Source: a candidate division WOR-1 bacterium RIFOXYB2_FULL_46_45 (GTDB lineage Bacteria > Margulisbacteria > WOR-1 > XYC2-FULL-46-14). From it: a stretch of DNA of 64,000 nt. The notes under the pieces were generated by a model. That model ran no database searches. It was not told the origin of the DNA and was given only the letters and a program-made list of their open reading frames with translations. Both the position numbers and the translations under genes were made by a program. This document shows positions 46,786-55,071 of this stretch, piece by piece. How positions within the stretch are numbered: the stretch's first letter is position 1; every line of letters begins with the position of its first letter. Where the stretch lies: the NCBI GenBank assembly GCA_001771585.1, contig MEUE01000003.1, positions 434,001-498,000 of the forward strand. The letters are read 5' to 3'.

Positions 46786-47945
46786 CTGATTCCCGCTTTT
46801 TCCATTCGGGATAAAGCGGCAGAAATCCTCTCTTTGGAATCAACCAATGCAAAGCGGACATAGCCCTCTCCCAAATCGCCAAAAGCCGGGCCGGGGGCAA
46901 CTACAATCCCGGTCTTTTCAAGCAGACGCATAGAGAAAGAGGTGGAATCAAATCCGGAGGGAACCGGAACCCAGACATACATGCTGGCGGACGGTTTTTG
47001 CGTTTTGCAGCCAAGTTTATTCAAACCGTCAACCATAATATCTCTTCTTTCCTGATAGATTCGGCGCGTCCTCTCCAAATAATCGCCGGAGAGGTTCATG
47101 GCACAGACCGCCGCTTTTTGCACCGCGGAAAAAAGGCCGTAATCAAGATTAGTTTTTATTTTCTTAAGCGTGGCGATCAATTTAAGATTCCCAACCACAA
47201 AACCGACCCTCCAGCCGGCCATCCCGAAAGTCTTGGACAAAGTATGAAATTCGATGCAGACCTCTTCCGCTCCGGGAATTGATAGACAAGAGATCGGTTT
47301 TTTTCCTTCAAAATAAATTTCGGCATAGGCAAAATCGTGCACTAAAATGATTTTATGTTTTTTGGCAAAGGCGACCGCTTTTTCAAAAAAAGCGCGGTCG
47401 GCCGTAGCCGCGGTCGGATTGGTCGGATAACTTAAAAATAAAATTTTGGCCTTGCGCGCGACTTCCGGATCGATCTCATCAAGGTTCGGAAGAAAACCGG
47501 TTCCGGATGAAGTCGGAAGGACATAGGGTTCTCCTCCCGCCAGAATCGTCCCTCTAAAATGGGCCGGATAAGCGGGCATGGGGACTAAAGTCATATCTCC
47601 CGGATTGACAAAAGCAAGGGCAAAGTGGACCAGCCCCTCTTTTGATCCGATCAGGGGAATAATTCCGCTTTCAAAATCAACTTTGATCCCGTATTGTTTT
47701 TTACACCAAGAGACAACCGCGGCCCTGAATTCGTCGCAGCCGTCAAAAGTGGGATAGCGGCTGTTGGAGGGCTCCCTTATCGCTGAAATAAGCGCTTCAA
47801 TCACTTCGGGGGGGGGAGGAACATCGGGATTCCCCATCCCCAGGTCGATCAGATCGGCCCCTTTTTTATATTCGATCGCCTTCAGGCGATCGAGTTCGGC
47901 AAAAACATACGGGGGCAAATTTTTTAATCGCTGAGCTTCTTCCAT
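46776..47945 (-). CDS. Class I/II aminotransferase, LL-diaminopimelate aminotransferase-like
   Basis: Fold-type I PLP enzyme with LIDLGMGNPD, SYPTNPTAA, HDFAYAEIYF and the PLP lysine in TLSKTFGMAGWR. The closest match I know is the group that includes DapL and AlaA/AlaC-like alanine or glutamate transaminases. The neighbours do not decide the substrate. It overlaps pdxA by 10 bases and lipA by 22 bases. Confidence 0.85.
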   Translation of the reverse strand: MEEAQRLKNLPPYVFAELDRLKAIEYKKGADLIDLGMGNPDVPPPPEVIEALISAIREPSNSRYPTFDGCDEFRAAVVSWCKKQYGIKVDFESGIIPLIGSKEGLVHFALAFVNPGDMTLVPMPAYPAHFRGTILAGGEPYVLPTSSGTGFLPNLDEIDPEVARKAKILFLSYPTNPTAATADRAFFEKAVAFAKKHKIILVHDFAYAEIYFEGKKPISCLSIPGAEEVCIEFHTLSKTFGMAGWRVGFVVGNLKLIATLKKIKTNLDYGLFSAVQKAAVCAMNLSGDYLERTRRIYQERRDIMVDGLNKLGCKTQKPSASMYVWVPVPSGFDSTSFSMRLLEKTGIVVAPGPAFGDLGEGYVRFALVDSKERISAALSRMEKAGIRWS

Positions 47946-48760
47946 GTCTCCTCCGCGTGAAAACTGGACCGGACAAAAGGACCGGCTTCTACCTTTTTTA
48001 TCCCTAGACTTTCGCCGTAAACTTTATATTCCATAAATTTTTCCGGCGCTACAAACCTTTTCGGCTTTGGATGCAGGCGGGAAGGCGGAAGGTATTGTCC
48101 GATCGTCACCATGTCCAAACCTGTCTTATTTAACCTCAAAATAAGGTTAAATACATCCTCATCCTCTTCTCCCAATCCTACCATGAAACCGGACTTGGCG
48201 CAAATTCCGCTCTTTTTGACCCTCAAAAGCAATTCAAGCGAGCGTTCAAAGACCGCCTGCGGCCTAATTGACCGATAAAGAGAGGGAATCGTTTCCACGT
48301 TGTGGTTTATAACGAGGGGAGAAGCGTCAATGACTTTTTGTAACGCGGCTTCGTCTCCCTGAAAATCCGGGATCAAAACTTCAACTTTTTTTCCGGAAAG
48401 CGCCGTAATCACCCGGGCAAATTGTTCGGCACCAAAATCGGGGAGATCGTCGCGCGTGACCGAAGTTACAACCACATAATCAAGACCCAGTTTTAAAACG
48501 GCCTCACGGATCTTTTCCGGCTCGTCCGGATCAACCGGCTGCGGCGCTCCCTTCCCCACCCCGCAAAAAGCGCACGACCTGGTGCAGACCTTTCCAAGGA
48601 TCATAAAAGTGAGGGTGTTTTTGGAGAAACATTCTCCGATGTTGGGGCATTTGGCCGATTCGCAGACGGTGTGGATTGCAGGATCCCCAAGAAGAGCGCG
48701 GATTTTATTTATGCTTTGGGACTTGGGCGCTTTCTTTATCAGATAATCGGGAAGAGCCAT
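47924..48760 (-). CDS. lipA: Lipoyl synthase
   Basis: Radical-SAM enzyme that inserts two sulfurs into octanoyl groups of lipoyl domains. The auxiliary cluster motif CESAKCPNIGEC and the radical-SAM motif CTRSCAFC are both present, as is the C-terminal RSSFHAEE. The ATG overlaps the stop of pilT by one base (TAATG). Confidence 0.95.
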   Translation of the reverse strand: MALPDYLIKKAPKSQSINKIRALLGDPAIHTVCESAKCPNIGECFSKNTLTFMILGKVCTRSCAFCGVGKGAPQPVDPDEPEKIREAVLKLGLDYVVVTSVTRDDLPDFGAEQFARVITALSGKKVEVLIPDFQGDEAALQKVIDASPLVINHNVETIPSLYRSIRPQAVFERSLELLLRVKKSGICAKSGFMVGLGEEDEDVFNLILRLNKTGLDMVTIGQYLPPSRLHPKPKRFVAPEKFMEYKVYGESLGIKKVEAGPFVRSSFHAEETWKKLSD

Positions 48761-49806
48761 TAAAGCCGGCGCTGCATCTGTTCGGCGTTAAACGCGCGGT
48801 TCAAGGCCTCGTCCTTCTCGATCAGCCCATTCTTAAACAAATCCAGCAGGACCGAATCCATGCTCTGCATCCCGTGCTCTTTTCCGATTTCGATCATCGA
48901 ATAGAGCTCCTGGGTGGTCGATTTGCGGATAATGTTCCTGACCGCCGCGTTCGCGACCATAATTTCAATCGCCGGAACAACCCCCTTCCCGCTTTTGGCC
49001 GGAATCAGCTGCTGCGCCACCACCGCCCGCAGGGCCAGAGACAATTGCAAACGGATCTGCGCCTGCTGGTGGGGCGGAAAAACATCGATGATGCGATCGA
49101 TCGATTGCGGTGCGTCCGGAGTATGGAGCGTTGAGATGACCAAATGGCCGGTCTCGGCCGCGGTCAAAGCAATTTGGACCGTTTCCAGGTCGCGCATTTC
49201 CCCAACCAGGATCACGTCCGGATCCTGTCTCAAAACCCGTTTCAAGGCGGAGGAAAAAGAAAAAGTATCAATGCCGACTTCCCGCTGTTCAATTATCGCT
49301 TTTTTGTGGCGATGGATATACTCGATCGGATCTTCAATCGTGATGATGTGGCAGGCGCGGGAAGTATTGATCTTATCGATCATGCAGGCCTGGGTGGTTG
49401 ATTTTCCGGAACCGGTCGGACCGGTAACCAGGATCAGCCCTTTTCTCTCTTCACAAAACTTGTCGATCACCGGAGGGAGATGCAATTGGTCGCGCGCGGG
49501 GACATGTTTCGGGATCCTTCTGATCGCACAGCCGACGTTGCCGCGCTCATAATGCAAGTTGACCCTGAAGCGGGAATTTTCCACCTCATACGCGAAGTCC
49601 AGTTCTTTTTCTTCTTCAAAGGCCTTGCGCTGTTTTTCGTTGACCATCGAAAAAGAAAGATTGGCTACTTCCGCGGCACTCAAAAGCTGGTTTCCGAAAG
49701 GGGCCATTTCCTGCGAAACCCGGTAAACCGGAGGACTGTCGATTATCAAATGAAGATCCGAAGCCTCCATCTTTTCCATCTGTTTCAAAAGTGAAATTAT
49801 TTCCAT
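48760..49806 (-). CDS. pilT: Twitching-motility / pilus retraction ATPase
   Basis: Secretion ATPase of the PilT group: Walker A GPTGSGKSTT, Asp and His boxes (IEDPIEYIH, GHLVISTLHT) and the PilT-type AIRxxP-like C-terminal region is replaced by EIMVANAAVRNIIR. It drives retraction of type IV pili at the inner membrane. The start is 49806 (MEIISLL), with GAGGTG five bases before it. A divergent prepilin peptidase gene lies 36 bases away, which fits a pilus system. Confidence 0.93.
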   Translation of the reverse strand: MEIISLLKQMEKMEASDLHLIIDSPPVYRVSQEMAPFGNQLLSAAEVANLSFSMVNEKQRKAFEEEKELDFAYEVENSRFRVNLHYERGNVGCAIRRIPKHVPARDQLHLPPVIDKFCEERKGLILVTGPTGSGKSTTQACMIDKINTSRACHIITIEDPIEYIHRHKKAIIEQREVGIDTFSFSSALKRVLRQDPDVILVGEMRDLETVQIALTAAETGHLVISTLHTPDAPQSIDRIIDVFPPHQQAQIRLQLSLALRAVVAQQLIPAKSGKGVVPAIEIMVANAAVRNIIRKSTTQELYSMIEIGKEHGMQSMDSVLLDLFKNGLIEKDEALNRAFNAEQMQRRL

Positions 49807-49828
49807 AGACACACCTCTTTGAATACTA

Positions 49829-49834
49829 TATAAT
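49829..49834 (+). promoter_or_regulatory. -10 box of the prepilin peptidase gene
   Basis: TATAAT, 8 bases before the ATG at 49843, in the short divergent gap to pilT. Confidence 0.55.
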
Positions 49835-49842
49835 TTCACACA

Positions 49843-50568
49843 ATGCTTGTCAATCTGCTGGTTTTTGCGCTGGGCGCGATGCTCGGGAGTTTCCTGAACG
49901 TCTGCATCTACCGCCTACCCCGGGAAGAATCGGTTATCTTCCCCGCCTCGCACTGCCCAAAATGCGGTAGAAATATTCTCCCGCTTGATAATATCCCGGT
50001 CTTAAGCTGGCTGATCCTCGGCGGAAAATGCCGCTTTTGCAAAGAGAAAATCTCGGCCCGTTATCCCCTGGTTGAATTGATAACCGCCGTTTCAATTTTC
50101 CTGCTTTACCAAAAATTCGGATTGACCTCCGATTTGTTTTTCTTTTCGGTTTTTGCCTCCGTCTTAATTGTCGGCTTTTTTACGGACTTGGCCGAACAAA
50201 TTATCCCCGACGAAATAGTGATCGTCGGCTTGATTGCGGGATTTTCGCGCGCCCTTTTGAACGGCTCTTTTTTTGATTCCCTTTTTGGAGCGGCTTCCGG
50301 CTTTGCTGTTTTTTTTATAATTGAAAAGCTCGCGAAAATTATTTTTAAAAAAGAGGGGCTCGGTTTTGGGGACGTAAAACTGGCGGCGATGCTGGGAGCT
50401 TTTTTAGGCGCGGCCGGATTCTGGCACACCTTTGTTGCCGCCTATGTGCTTGGGGCGATTGTTTCGGTCTTTTTGCTGGTTTTAAAAATAAAAAAAATGG
50501 GGGATTATATACCCTTCGGCCCTTTTTTGATTATTGGCGCCCTTTTGGTCCTTGCGATTGGATGGTAA
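49843..50568 (+). CDS. pilD: Prepilin peptidase / N-methyltransferase
   Basis: Integral membrane aspartyl protease that processes type IV prepilins. The cytoplasmic zinc loop has CPKC and CRFC. The catalytic aspartates lie in FTDLAEQIIPDE and GLGFGDVKL. About seven to eight membrane helices are visible, and the length of 241 is typical of a full bifunctional enzyme. It is divergent from pilT. Confidence 0.95.
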   Translation: MLVNLLVFALGAMLGSFLNVCIYRLPREESVIFPASHCPKCGRNILPLDNIPVLSWLILGGKCRFCKEKISARYPLVELITAVSIFLLYQKFGLTSDLFFFSVFASVLIVGFFTDLAEQIIPDEIVIVGLIAGFSRALLNGSFFDSLFGAASGFAVFFIIEKLAKIIFKKEGLGFGDVKLAAMLGAFLGAAGFWHTFVAAYVLGAIVSVFLLVLKIKKMGDYIPFGPFLIIGALLVLAIGW

Positions 50569-50581
50569 AAAAGATATAATT

Positions 50582-50845
50582 ATGAAGTTCAATATTTGGA
50601 TGGTTGTTGTTGTATTTGTTTTAACGGGACTGGCTTACGGAATAAAGTCCGATCTTGATTCTTTAGGCAGGCTTAAAGAAAAAACCGCTCGGCTTAAAGT
50701 TAATTTTGAAGTTGAGGTTAAAAAACAGGCGGAACTAAAGGATTTGTTGGTTAGGCTCGATAATAAAGATTTTATCGAAGCCCTGTCCCGGGAGAAACTG
50801 AATCTGGTCAAAAAGGGGGAGACAGCTTACAAAATATGCCGCTAG
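50582..50845 (+). CDS. Septum formation initiator protein (FtsB/DivIC type)
   Basis: A single N-terminal membrane helix (IWMVVVVFVLTGLAYGI) is followed by a coiled coil (LGRLKEKTARLKVNFEVEV) and a short C-terminal part ending near KGETAYKI, the order of FtsB/DivIC proteins of the divisome. I start at ATG 50582. The next gene encodes an S1 protein, as divIC is followed by yabR in Bacillus, which supports the assignment. Confidence 0.85.
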   Translation: MKFNIWMVVVVFVLTGLAYGIKSDLDSLGRLKEKTARLKVNFEVEVKKQAELKDLLVRLDNKDFIEALSREKLNLVKKGETAYKICR

Positions 50846-51261
50846 ATATCGGCTCCGAAGTGGAAGGAAAAGTTACCGGGATCGCCAATTTTGGAGCTTT
50901 CATTGAACTCCCCGAAAAACATGTCGGTTTGGTCCACATCTCCCAGGTCTCCGATAACTACGTCACCAACATCAACGAACATTTGAAAGTCGGCGATCTG
51001 GTCAAGGTCAAGATTATGGGGATGGCAAAGGGCGACAAGTACGACCTTTCAATAAAACAAGTAGGGAAAGAGGGCCAGTCCCAGCCGATCCCAATGATGC
51101 GTCCGAGGAGAAACGACCGGGCGGAACGTCCCGCTTTCGGTACTTTTGAAGACAAGATCAACCAATTCTTGAAACAGAGCGACGAACGGCTGCTCGACCT
51201 TAAGAAAAATATTGAGGGGAAGCAGGGGATCCGGAAACGCAAGAAAAAGATCAAAGAATAA
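50836..51261 (+). CDS. S1 domain RNA-binding protein (YabR/GSP13-like)
   Basis: Residues 3-75 are one S1 domain (GSEVEGKVTGIANFGAFIEL, LVHISQVSDNYV, VGDLVKVKIM). A basic linker and a helical tail rich in Lys follow (KKNIEGKQGIRKRKKKIKE). Such proteins bind mRNA or the ribosome. The gene overlaps the ftsB/divIC gene by 10 bases. Confidence 0.9.
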   Translation: MPLDIGSEVEGKVTGIANFGAFIELPEKHVGLVHISQVSDNYVTNINEHLKVGDLVKVKIMGMAKGDKYDLSIKQVGKEGQSQPIPMMRPRRNDRAERPAFGTFEDKINQFLKQSDERLLDLKKNIEGKQGIRKRKKKIKE

Positions 51262-51267
51262 AACTCT

Positions 51268-51354
51268 GCCTGGGTGGTGGAATTGGCAGACACAAGGGAC
51301 TTAAAATCCCTCGGGACTAATTATCCCGTGCCGGTTCGACTCCGGCCCCAGGCA
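51268..51354 (+). tRNA. tRNA-Leu (anticodon UAA)
   Basis: Acceptor stem GCCTGGG/CCCAGGC, D arm with GTGGAATTGGCAGAC, anticodon loop CTTAAAA giving UAA, a long variable arm (CGGGACTAATTATCCCG) as in class II tRNAs, and T loop GGTTCGACTCC. The discriminator base is A; the CCA end is not encoded. Confidence 0.97.
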
Positions 51355-51373
51355 TTCCCCTTAATTCTTATCC

Positions 51374-51976
51374 TTATCCTTTCAGTCCCTTCTCTCTCAA
51401 TTTACAACTATCACACACCCCGCACGGTTTGGCGCTACCTTCGTAGCACGACCAGGTCTTATCGATAGGAACGCCGAGTTTTTTAGCCAGCTGAACGATT
51501 TGCGCTTTGGTTTTTTTGATGAGCGGCGCGGAAACTTTAATTCCGCAATCCCTCGCCCCTGCTTTGATTAAATTTTGAAATGCCCTTACAAATTCCGGCC
51601 GGCAATCGGGATAGCCGGAATAATCGATCGCGTTGGCACCGTAAAAAATCGCTTCCGCTCCGATCGCTTCGGCATAAGATAAAGCGAAACTTAGGAATAT
51701 TGTGTTTCTGGCTGGAACATAGGTCGGCGGAATCCCTTTTGCTTTTTTCTTGTGTCTTGGATCAAGCAGAGAACTGCCTTTCCAGGGTAGCTTTATCTGT
51801 ACGACGCGGTACGCAACCGATACGCGCTTCGCCGCCGCCACCGCATAACGAATTTCTTTCCGGTGTTTCTGTCCGTAGTCAAAAATCAGAGCGTGGCATT
51901 GATATCCTTTACCAATCGCGTAGTAGAGGGTTGTCGTCGAATCCAGCCCGCCGGAGAGAAGAAGGATAGCTTTCAT
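51374..51976 (-). CDS. queC: 7-cyano-7-deazaguanine synthase
   Basis: QueC makes preQ0 for queuosine synthesis. The PP-loop SGGLDSTT and the C-terminal zinc cysteines (SCYEGSAKPCGVCDSC) are present. The length of 200 is slightly compact. The ATG overlaps the stop of the upstream exported-protein gene (ATGA), although no functional link to it is known. No queD, queE or queF lies in the window. Confidence 0.94.
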   Translation of the reverse strand: MKAILLLSGGLDSTTTLYYAIGKGYQCHALIFDYGQKHRKEIRYAVAAAKRVSVAYRVVQIKLPWKGSSLLDPRHKKKAKGIPPTYVPARNTIFLSFALSYAEAIGAEAIFYGANAIDYSGYPDCRPEFVRAFQNLIKAGARDCGIKVSAPLIKKTKAQIVQLAKKLGVPIDKTWSCYEGSAKPCGVCDSCKLREKGLKG

Positions 51977-52560
51977 GTCGTCCCATCATAATTTGCCAAC
52001 CAAAACACTTTGAACTTTCTTGTCGGATTGCTTTTTTCCTCTATTATTGAAAACAAAACAACATTAGACAAGCCGGCAGGCAGATTAAAATTATTCTTAC
52101 CCTGGTTTTTTACTTTAAATGTCTCCCAGTTGTTGCCAAAATAAATACGCGGTTCAACCGCAAATCGAAAATTATCGTTTAAATTTATCTCAAAAAAATC
52201 TGATTCTTTATAAGAAATCGACCCCACCAAAAACTCCGACAAGTGCAAAGAATCATCCGCGTATCCGTTTTCAAGCACACATCTATAACTGCTTGGATTA
52301 ATATGAGTAACCACATATACTTCTTCCGGGGGATAATTTTTTTCATGAACTCTTAAATTTACTATTCCATCAATTTTATTTTTTATTACCTTCTCTATTC
52401 CCGTGGTTATAGAATCATCTAAACAAGGATCAACGCAAAGCTTATGATATTTCCACTTGATTTTCAAAAGATCGTTGATGCCGACAGAAGAGATTGGAGC
52501 CGTAAGGAACAAGAACAATGAAGCAAGGATCATAAATGCTATTGTTGTTTTTCTCTTCAT
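51973..52560 (-). CDS. Exported hypothetical protein, 195 residues
   Basis: A signal peptide is visible (TIAFMILASLFLFLTAPIS). The mature part is beta-rich with two cysteines near the N terminus (CVDPC) and one more inside (YRCV), and I do not recognise it. A run of G before the ATG (AGGGGGGG) acts as the ribosome site. It lies 7 bases after the L,D-transpeptidase-like gene, so the two probably form one envelope-related unit. Confidence 0.65.
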   Translation of the reverse strand: MKRKTTIAFMILASLFLFLTAPISSVGINDLLKIKWKYHKLCVDPCLDDSITTGIEKVIKNKIDGIVNLRVHEKNYPPEEVYVVTHINPSSYRCVLENGYADDSLHLSEFLVGSISYKESDFFEINLNDNFRFAVEPRIYFGNNWETFKVKNQGKNNFNLPAGLSNVVLFSIIEEKSNPTRKFKVFWLANYDGTT

Positions 52561-52567
52561 CCCCCCC

Positions 52568-53512
52568 CTACCTTACTATCACTTCTCCAACATTATAAGC
52601 ATCTTTTCTGCTTTTTATTAGAAAAGCATATATTTCCGTCCATTTTGCTTTGTCTGTTACCGTTATACAACCAGCAGATCTGGATCCAACATGCAAAAAT
52701 CGAGCTCCCTTATGGCTTATCCGAAACCATGTTTTTGCATACCTGGAATATTCCAAATAATATCTGCCAAGATCATGAGGCTCGGAAGGGATTTCTAGAT
52801 CGTATTTACCAAAAGGGATAGGATCATTTTTGTCCACAACCGCATTATACGTTCCCAACCCCAAGACAGTAAGTTTTCCAGCATTTTGATCTAAAAACAG
52901 CTTCGCCGAACCACGATGCGCACCTTTGCGGGACAAATAAGATTTACCCTCTTCGTTCAAGCAGACATTTGCGTTCTTCCTTTTGAAAGCCCCTTCTAAA
53001 ACAACAAAATATTCACGATTATCTTCTACCCTTAACAACTCAACCTTTAATAATTGCGGCAAAGCAATTACCTCTTTGTTTTCTAGTTTCACCTTCAACC
53101 ATCCTTTTGATTTTACATCCGAAACATAGCGAATGGTCGATTCGTAAGATATTTCCAAGTCAAAAGTGATTATCGCGATTTTGCCTTTTTCTCTGCCAAC
53201 ACCCTTAATCGATACCTTTATTTCTTTTTGAACGGTTCCTTCTTTTATTTTTATGCTGGTTTTCCCTGCCCCAAAATCAACATGGCGCTCCCTAATCTCT
53301 CTCACTTCAGCAATAATTGGAAGGGTCAGGGCTTTCTTTTTTAAGGTTCTTTGGAAAATTATCTTATCAAAAGACTTGCTGCTCCCTCGAGGAAGAGCAA
53401 TGTTAATTTCGGCAGTTTGTTTTTCTATTTGCAAAACAATTTTTAACTCCCTGCCAAGATTATCTCCTGTATATTTAACTCCCTTCAGTTTTAACAACAA
53501 ATAATATGACAT
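52568..53512 (-). CDS. Protein with C-terminal L,D-transpeptidase-like active site
   Basis: The C-terminal 100 residues contain PFGKYDLEIP, then HKGARFLHVGSRSAGCITVTD, which resembles the H...S-x-GC motif of YkuD-type L,D-transpeptidases and the related Tlde1 fold. The first 200 residues are beta-rich and unknown. No signal peptide is seen, which is unusual for a peptidoglycan enzyme; it could be delivered by another route or act on another substrate. AGGGGG lies 8 bases before the ATG. Confidence 0.55.
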   Translation of the reverse strand: MSYYLLLKLKGVKYTGDNLGRELKIVLQIEKQTAEINIALPRGSSKSFDKIIFQRTLKKKALTLPIIAEVREIRERHVDFGAGKTSIKIKEGTVQKEIKVSIKGVGREKGKIAIITFDLEISYESTIRYVSDVKSKGWLKVKLENKEVIALPQLLKVELLRVEDNREYFVVLEGAFKRKNANVCLNEEGKSYLSRKGAHRGSAKLFLDQNAGKLTVLGLGTYNAVVDKNDPIPFGKYDLEIPSEPHDLGRYYLEYSRYAKTWFRISHKGARFLHVGSRSAGCITVTDKAKWTEIYAFLIKSRKDAYNVGEVIVR

Positions 53513-53532
53513 ATATTTAGCCCCCTATTGAA

Positions 53533-53913
53533 TTATTCGGGATCAGCAATTAATTTAAAGATTTTCTTGGCTATTTGAAGGCTTTTTTCGGCTTCTTCTT
53601 TGCTAATCTTGTCACCCGTTGGATACCTTAATTGAGGATATAAATCCTGTAAAAATGAAAGCTCTTCCAGCGGGTCGTTAAGATTTTTATTTTTTTCAAC
53701 AAGCTTAAAAAGTTCTTTTAAGTCATGAATAAAGGGAAATTCTCGGTTGTTTTTTAATAAAAACCACTTAAATATTTTTTCAATGGCCTGATGAGAGTGA
53801 TAAACGGAAATATGGTAATTGTCGGATTTTTTTAACAGTAGCTCGGCTGATTCCAAATCATCTTTGGCGTAACCAAGCCATTCTTCTTGAATTAAGGATT
53901 TCTCACTTTTCAT
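53533..53913 (-). CDS. HEPN domain protein of a HEPN/MNT pair
   Basis: Helical protein with the HEPN core (YAKDDLESAELLLKKSDNYH, SVYHSHQAIEKIFKWFLLKN, HDLKELFKLV) and the terminal LRYPTGD. It is encoded directly after a minimal nucleotidyltransferase gene, overlapping it by 11 bases. Pairs of this kind act as toxin-antitoxin modules in which the nucleotidyltransferase modifies the HEPN ribonuclease. This copy lacks an obvious R-x4-H ribonuclease motif, so it may be of the non-catalytic type. Confidence 0.85.
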   Translation of the reverse strand: MKSEKSLIQEEWLGYAKDDLESAELLLKKSDNYHISVYHSHQAIEKIFKWFLLKNNREFPFIHDLKELFKLVEKNKNLNDPLEELSFLQDLYPQLRYPTGDKISKEEAEKSLQIAKKIFKLIADPE

Positions 53914-54217
53914 ATACTTTTACGCCTTTATGAGAAATTTCATATTGAACTGTTCCCCAAATATCCTTCCTCCTGTGAAACAGACCCTTGTTCAATAAAA
54001 GCATATCGATGGGCATCCCGATATCAAACAATTCTTTTCTGACCATAAACAACTCTTTGTGTTTGTCCTTAACATTGTCTTTAATGATGCAAACATCCAA
54101 ATCACTGTTTTCTTTTGTTTTTCCCGAGACATAACTGCCGAACAGGTAAATCTGGTCCGGTTGAACTATTTTTTTTATTGTTTCTACCACTTGATTTACT
54201 TTTTCTTCTGTAACCAT
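53903..54217 (-). CDS. MNT nucleotidyltransferase of a HEPN/MNT pair
   Basis: Minimal nucleotidyltransferase with the GSYVSGKTKENSDLD motif, in which the aspartates bind metal. The length of 104 is typical. It is the probable antitoxin that transfers nucleotides to the HEPN partner encoded next to it. AAGGGG stands 11 bases before the ATG. Confidence 0.87.
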   Translation of the reverse strand: MVTEEKVNQVVETIKKIVQPDQIYLFGSYVSGKTKENSDLDVCIIKDNVKDKHKELFMVRKELFDIGMPIDMLLLNKGLFHRRKDIWGTVQYEISHKGVKVYEK

Positions 54218-54303
54218 TTATTGCTCTACCCCTTGCTTTTAGTATAACACCGCTAAAAACAAAATTCTATGAAATTTTTGGTTTCGCATCACGAAATAAT
54301 ATC

Positions 54304-55071
54304 ATGATCACGACAACAACTCTTTATACCGTAAGGCACGGTTTATCAGAAAACAATATCGAGCAGGGCAGAAAGATTCTCTTGCCCGGACTAATCCAAA
54401 CCGTCAGTAAGGCATTAGGCTCCAATGCTGCGGTTTTACTGACCGAACTACTTGACCAAGTTATTAGAGAAAAATCCTCCAAGTATCCCCTGGCAGACAG
54501 AAATGTAGCATTAGGGAAAGAACGCTTTGCTCAAGCATATTTAACCGGAGAAAAACTTTCAAACCTTGATATTAATCCGGAAATTATACTTGCTTCAACC
54601 TACTTGAGAGCAAAGCAAACAGCAGGAGAAATTCAAAACGGGTATCAGACTGCAACCAAAAGAAGGGTACCCATCACATATCATGAGTTTTTGACAGAAA
54701 GATATGTCGGTGACCACTTTGGCTATCCATTTGATTATTATAAATATCTTTTCCCTGAAAGCTACCTCCAATACTTAAAAGAAGGGGAACTTATTTATCG
54801 TCCCCCAAACGGAGAAAGCAAACAAGACGTTTGGGATAGAATAAAAGGAAATCTTGAACGAACTCTAATGCCTTTTTCGGGAAAAGTAATTTTGATAGTA
54901 GGACATGAATGCGTTAATTTGTGCATACATTCAGTATTAACCGGAACAGATTTTGGCAAACTACTGGCAGCAGATGTTAAAATACCAAATCTTGGAATAT
55001 ACGGTTACACAAATAATGAAAATACCGGCTGGGAAGAGATTCTGGGGTTTAATGGGAAGATGATCTTATAA
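54304..55071 (+). CDS. Histidine phosphatase family protein
   Basis: The RHG motif (YTVRHGLSENN) with the phospho-accepting histidine, a second Arg in TYLRAKQTAGEI, and the late GHECVN histidine place it in the phosphoglycerate-mutase-like phosphatase family. The insert of about 50 residues between the first motif and TYLRAKQ is longer than usual. The substrate is unknown. It converges with purA and overlaps its end by 23 bases. Confidence 0.85.
   Translation: MITTTTLYTVRHGLSENNIEQGRKILLPGLIQTVSKALGSNAAVLLTELLDQVIREKSSKYPLADRNVALGKERFAQAYLTGEKLSNLDINPEIILASTYLRAKQTAGEIQNGYQTATKRRVPITYHEFLTERYVGDHFGYPFDYYKYLFPESYLQYLKEGELIYRPPNGESKQDVWDRIKGNLERTLMPFSGKVILIVGHECVNLCIHSVLTGTDFGKLLAADVKIPNLGIYGYTNNENTGWEEILGFNGKMIL

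Noticed and set aside
53533-54217. HEPN/MNT pair as a new defence system
   Set aside because: This is a common, known toxin-antitoxin type and no further defence genes adjoin it.
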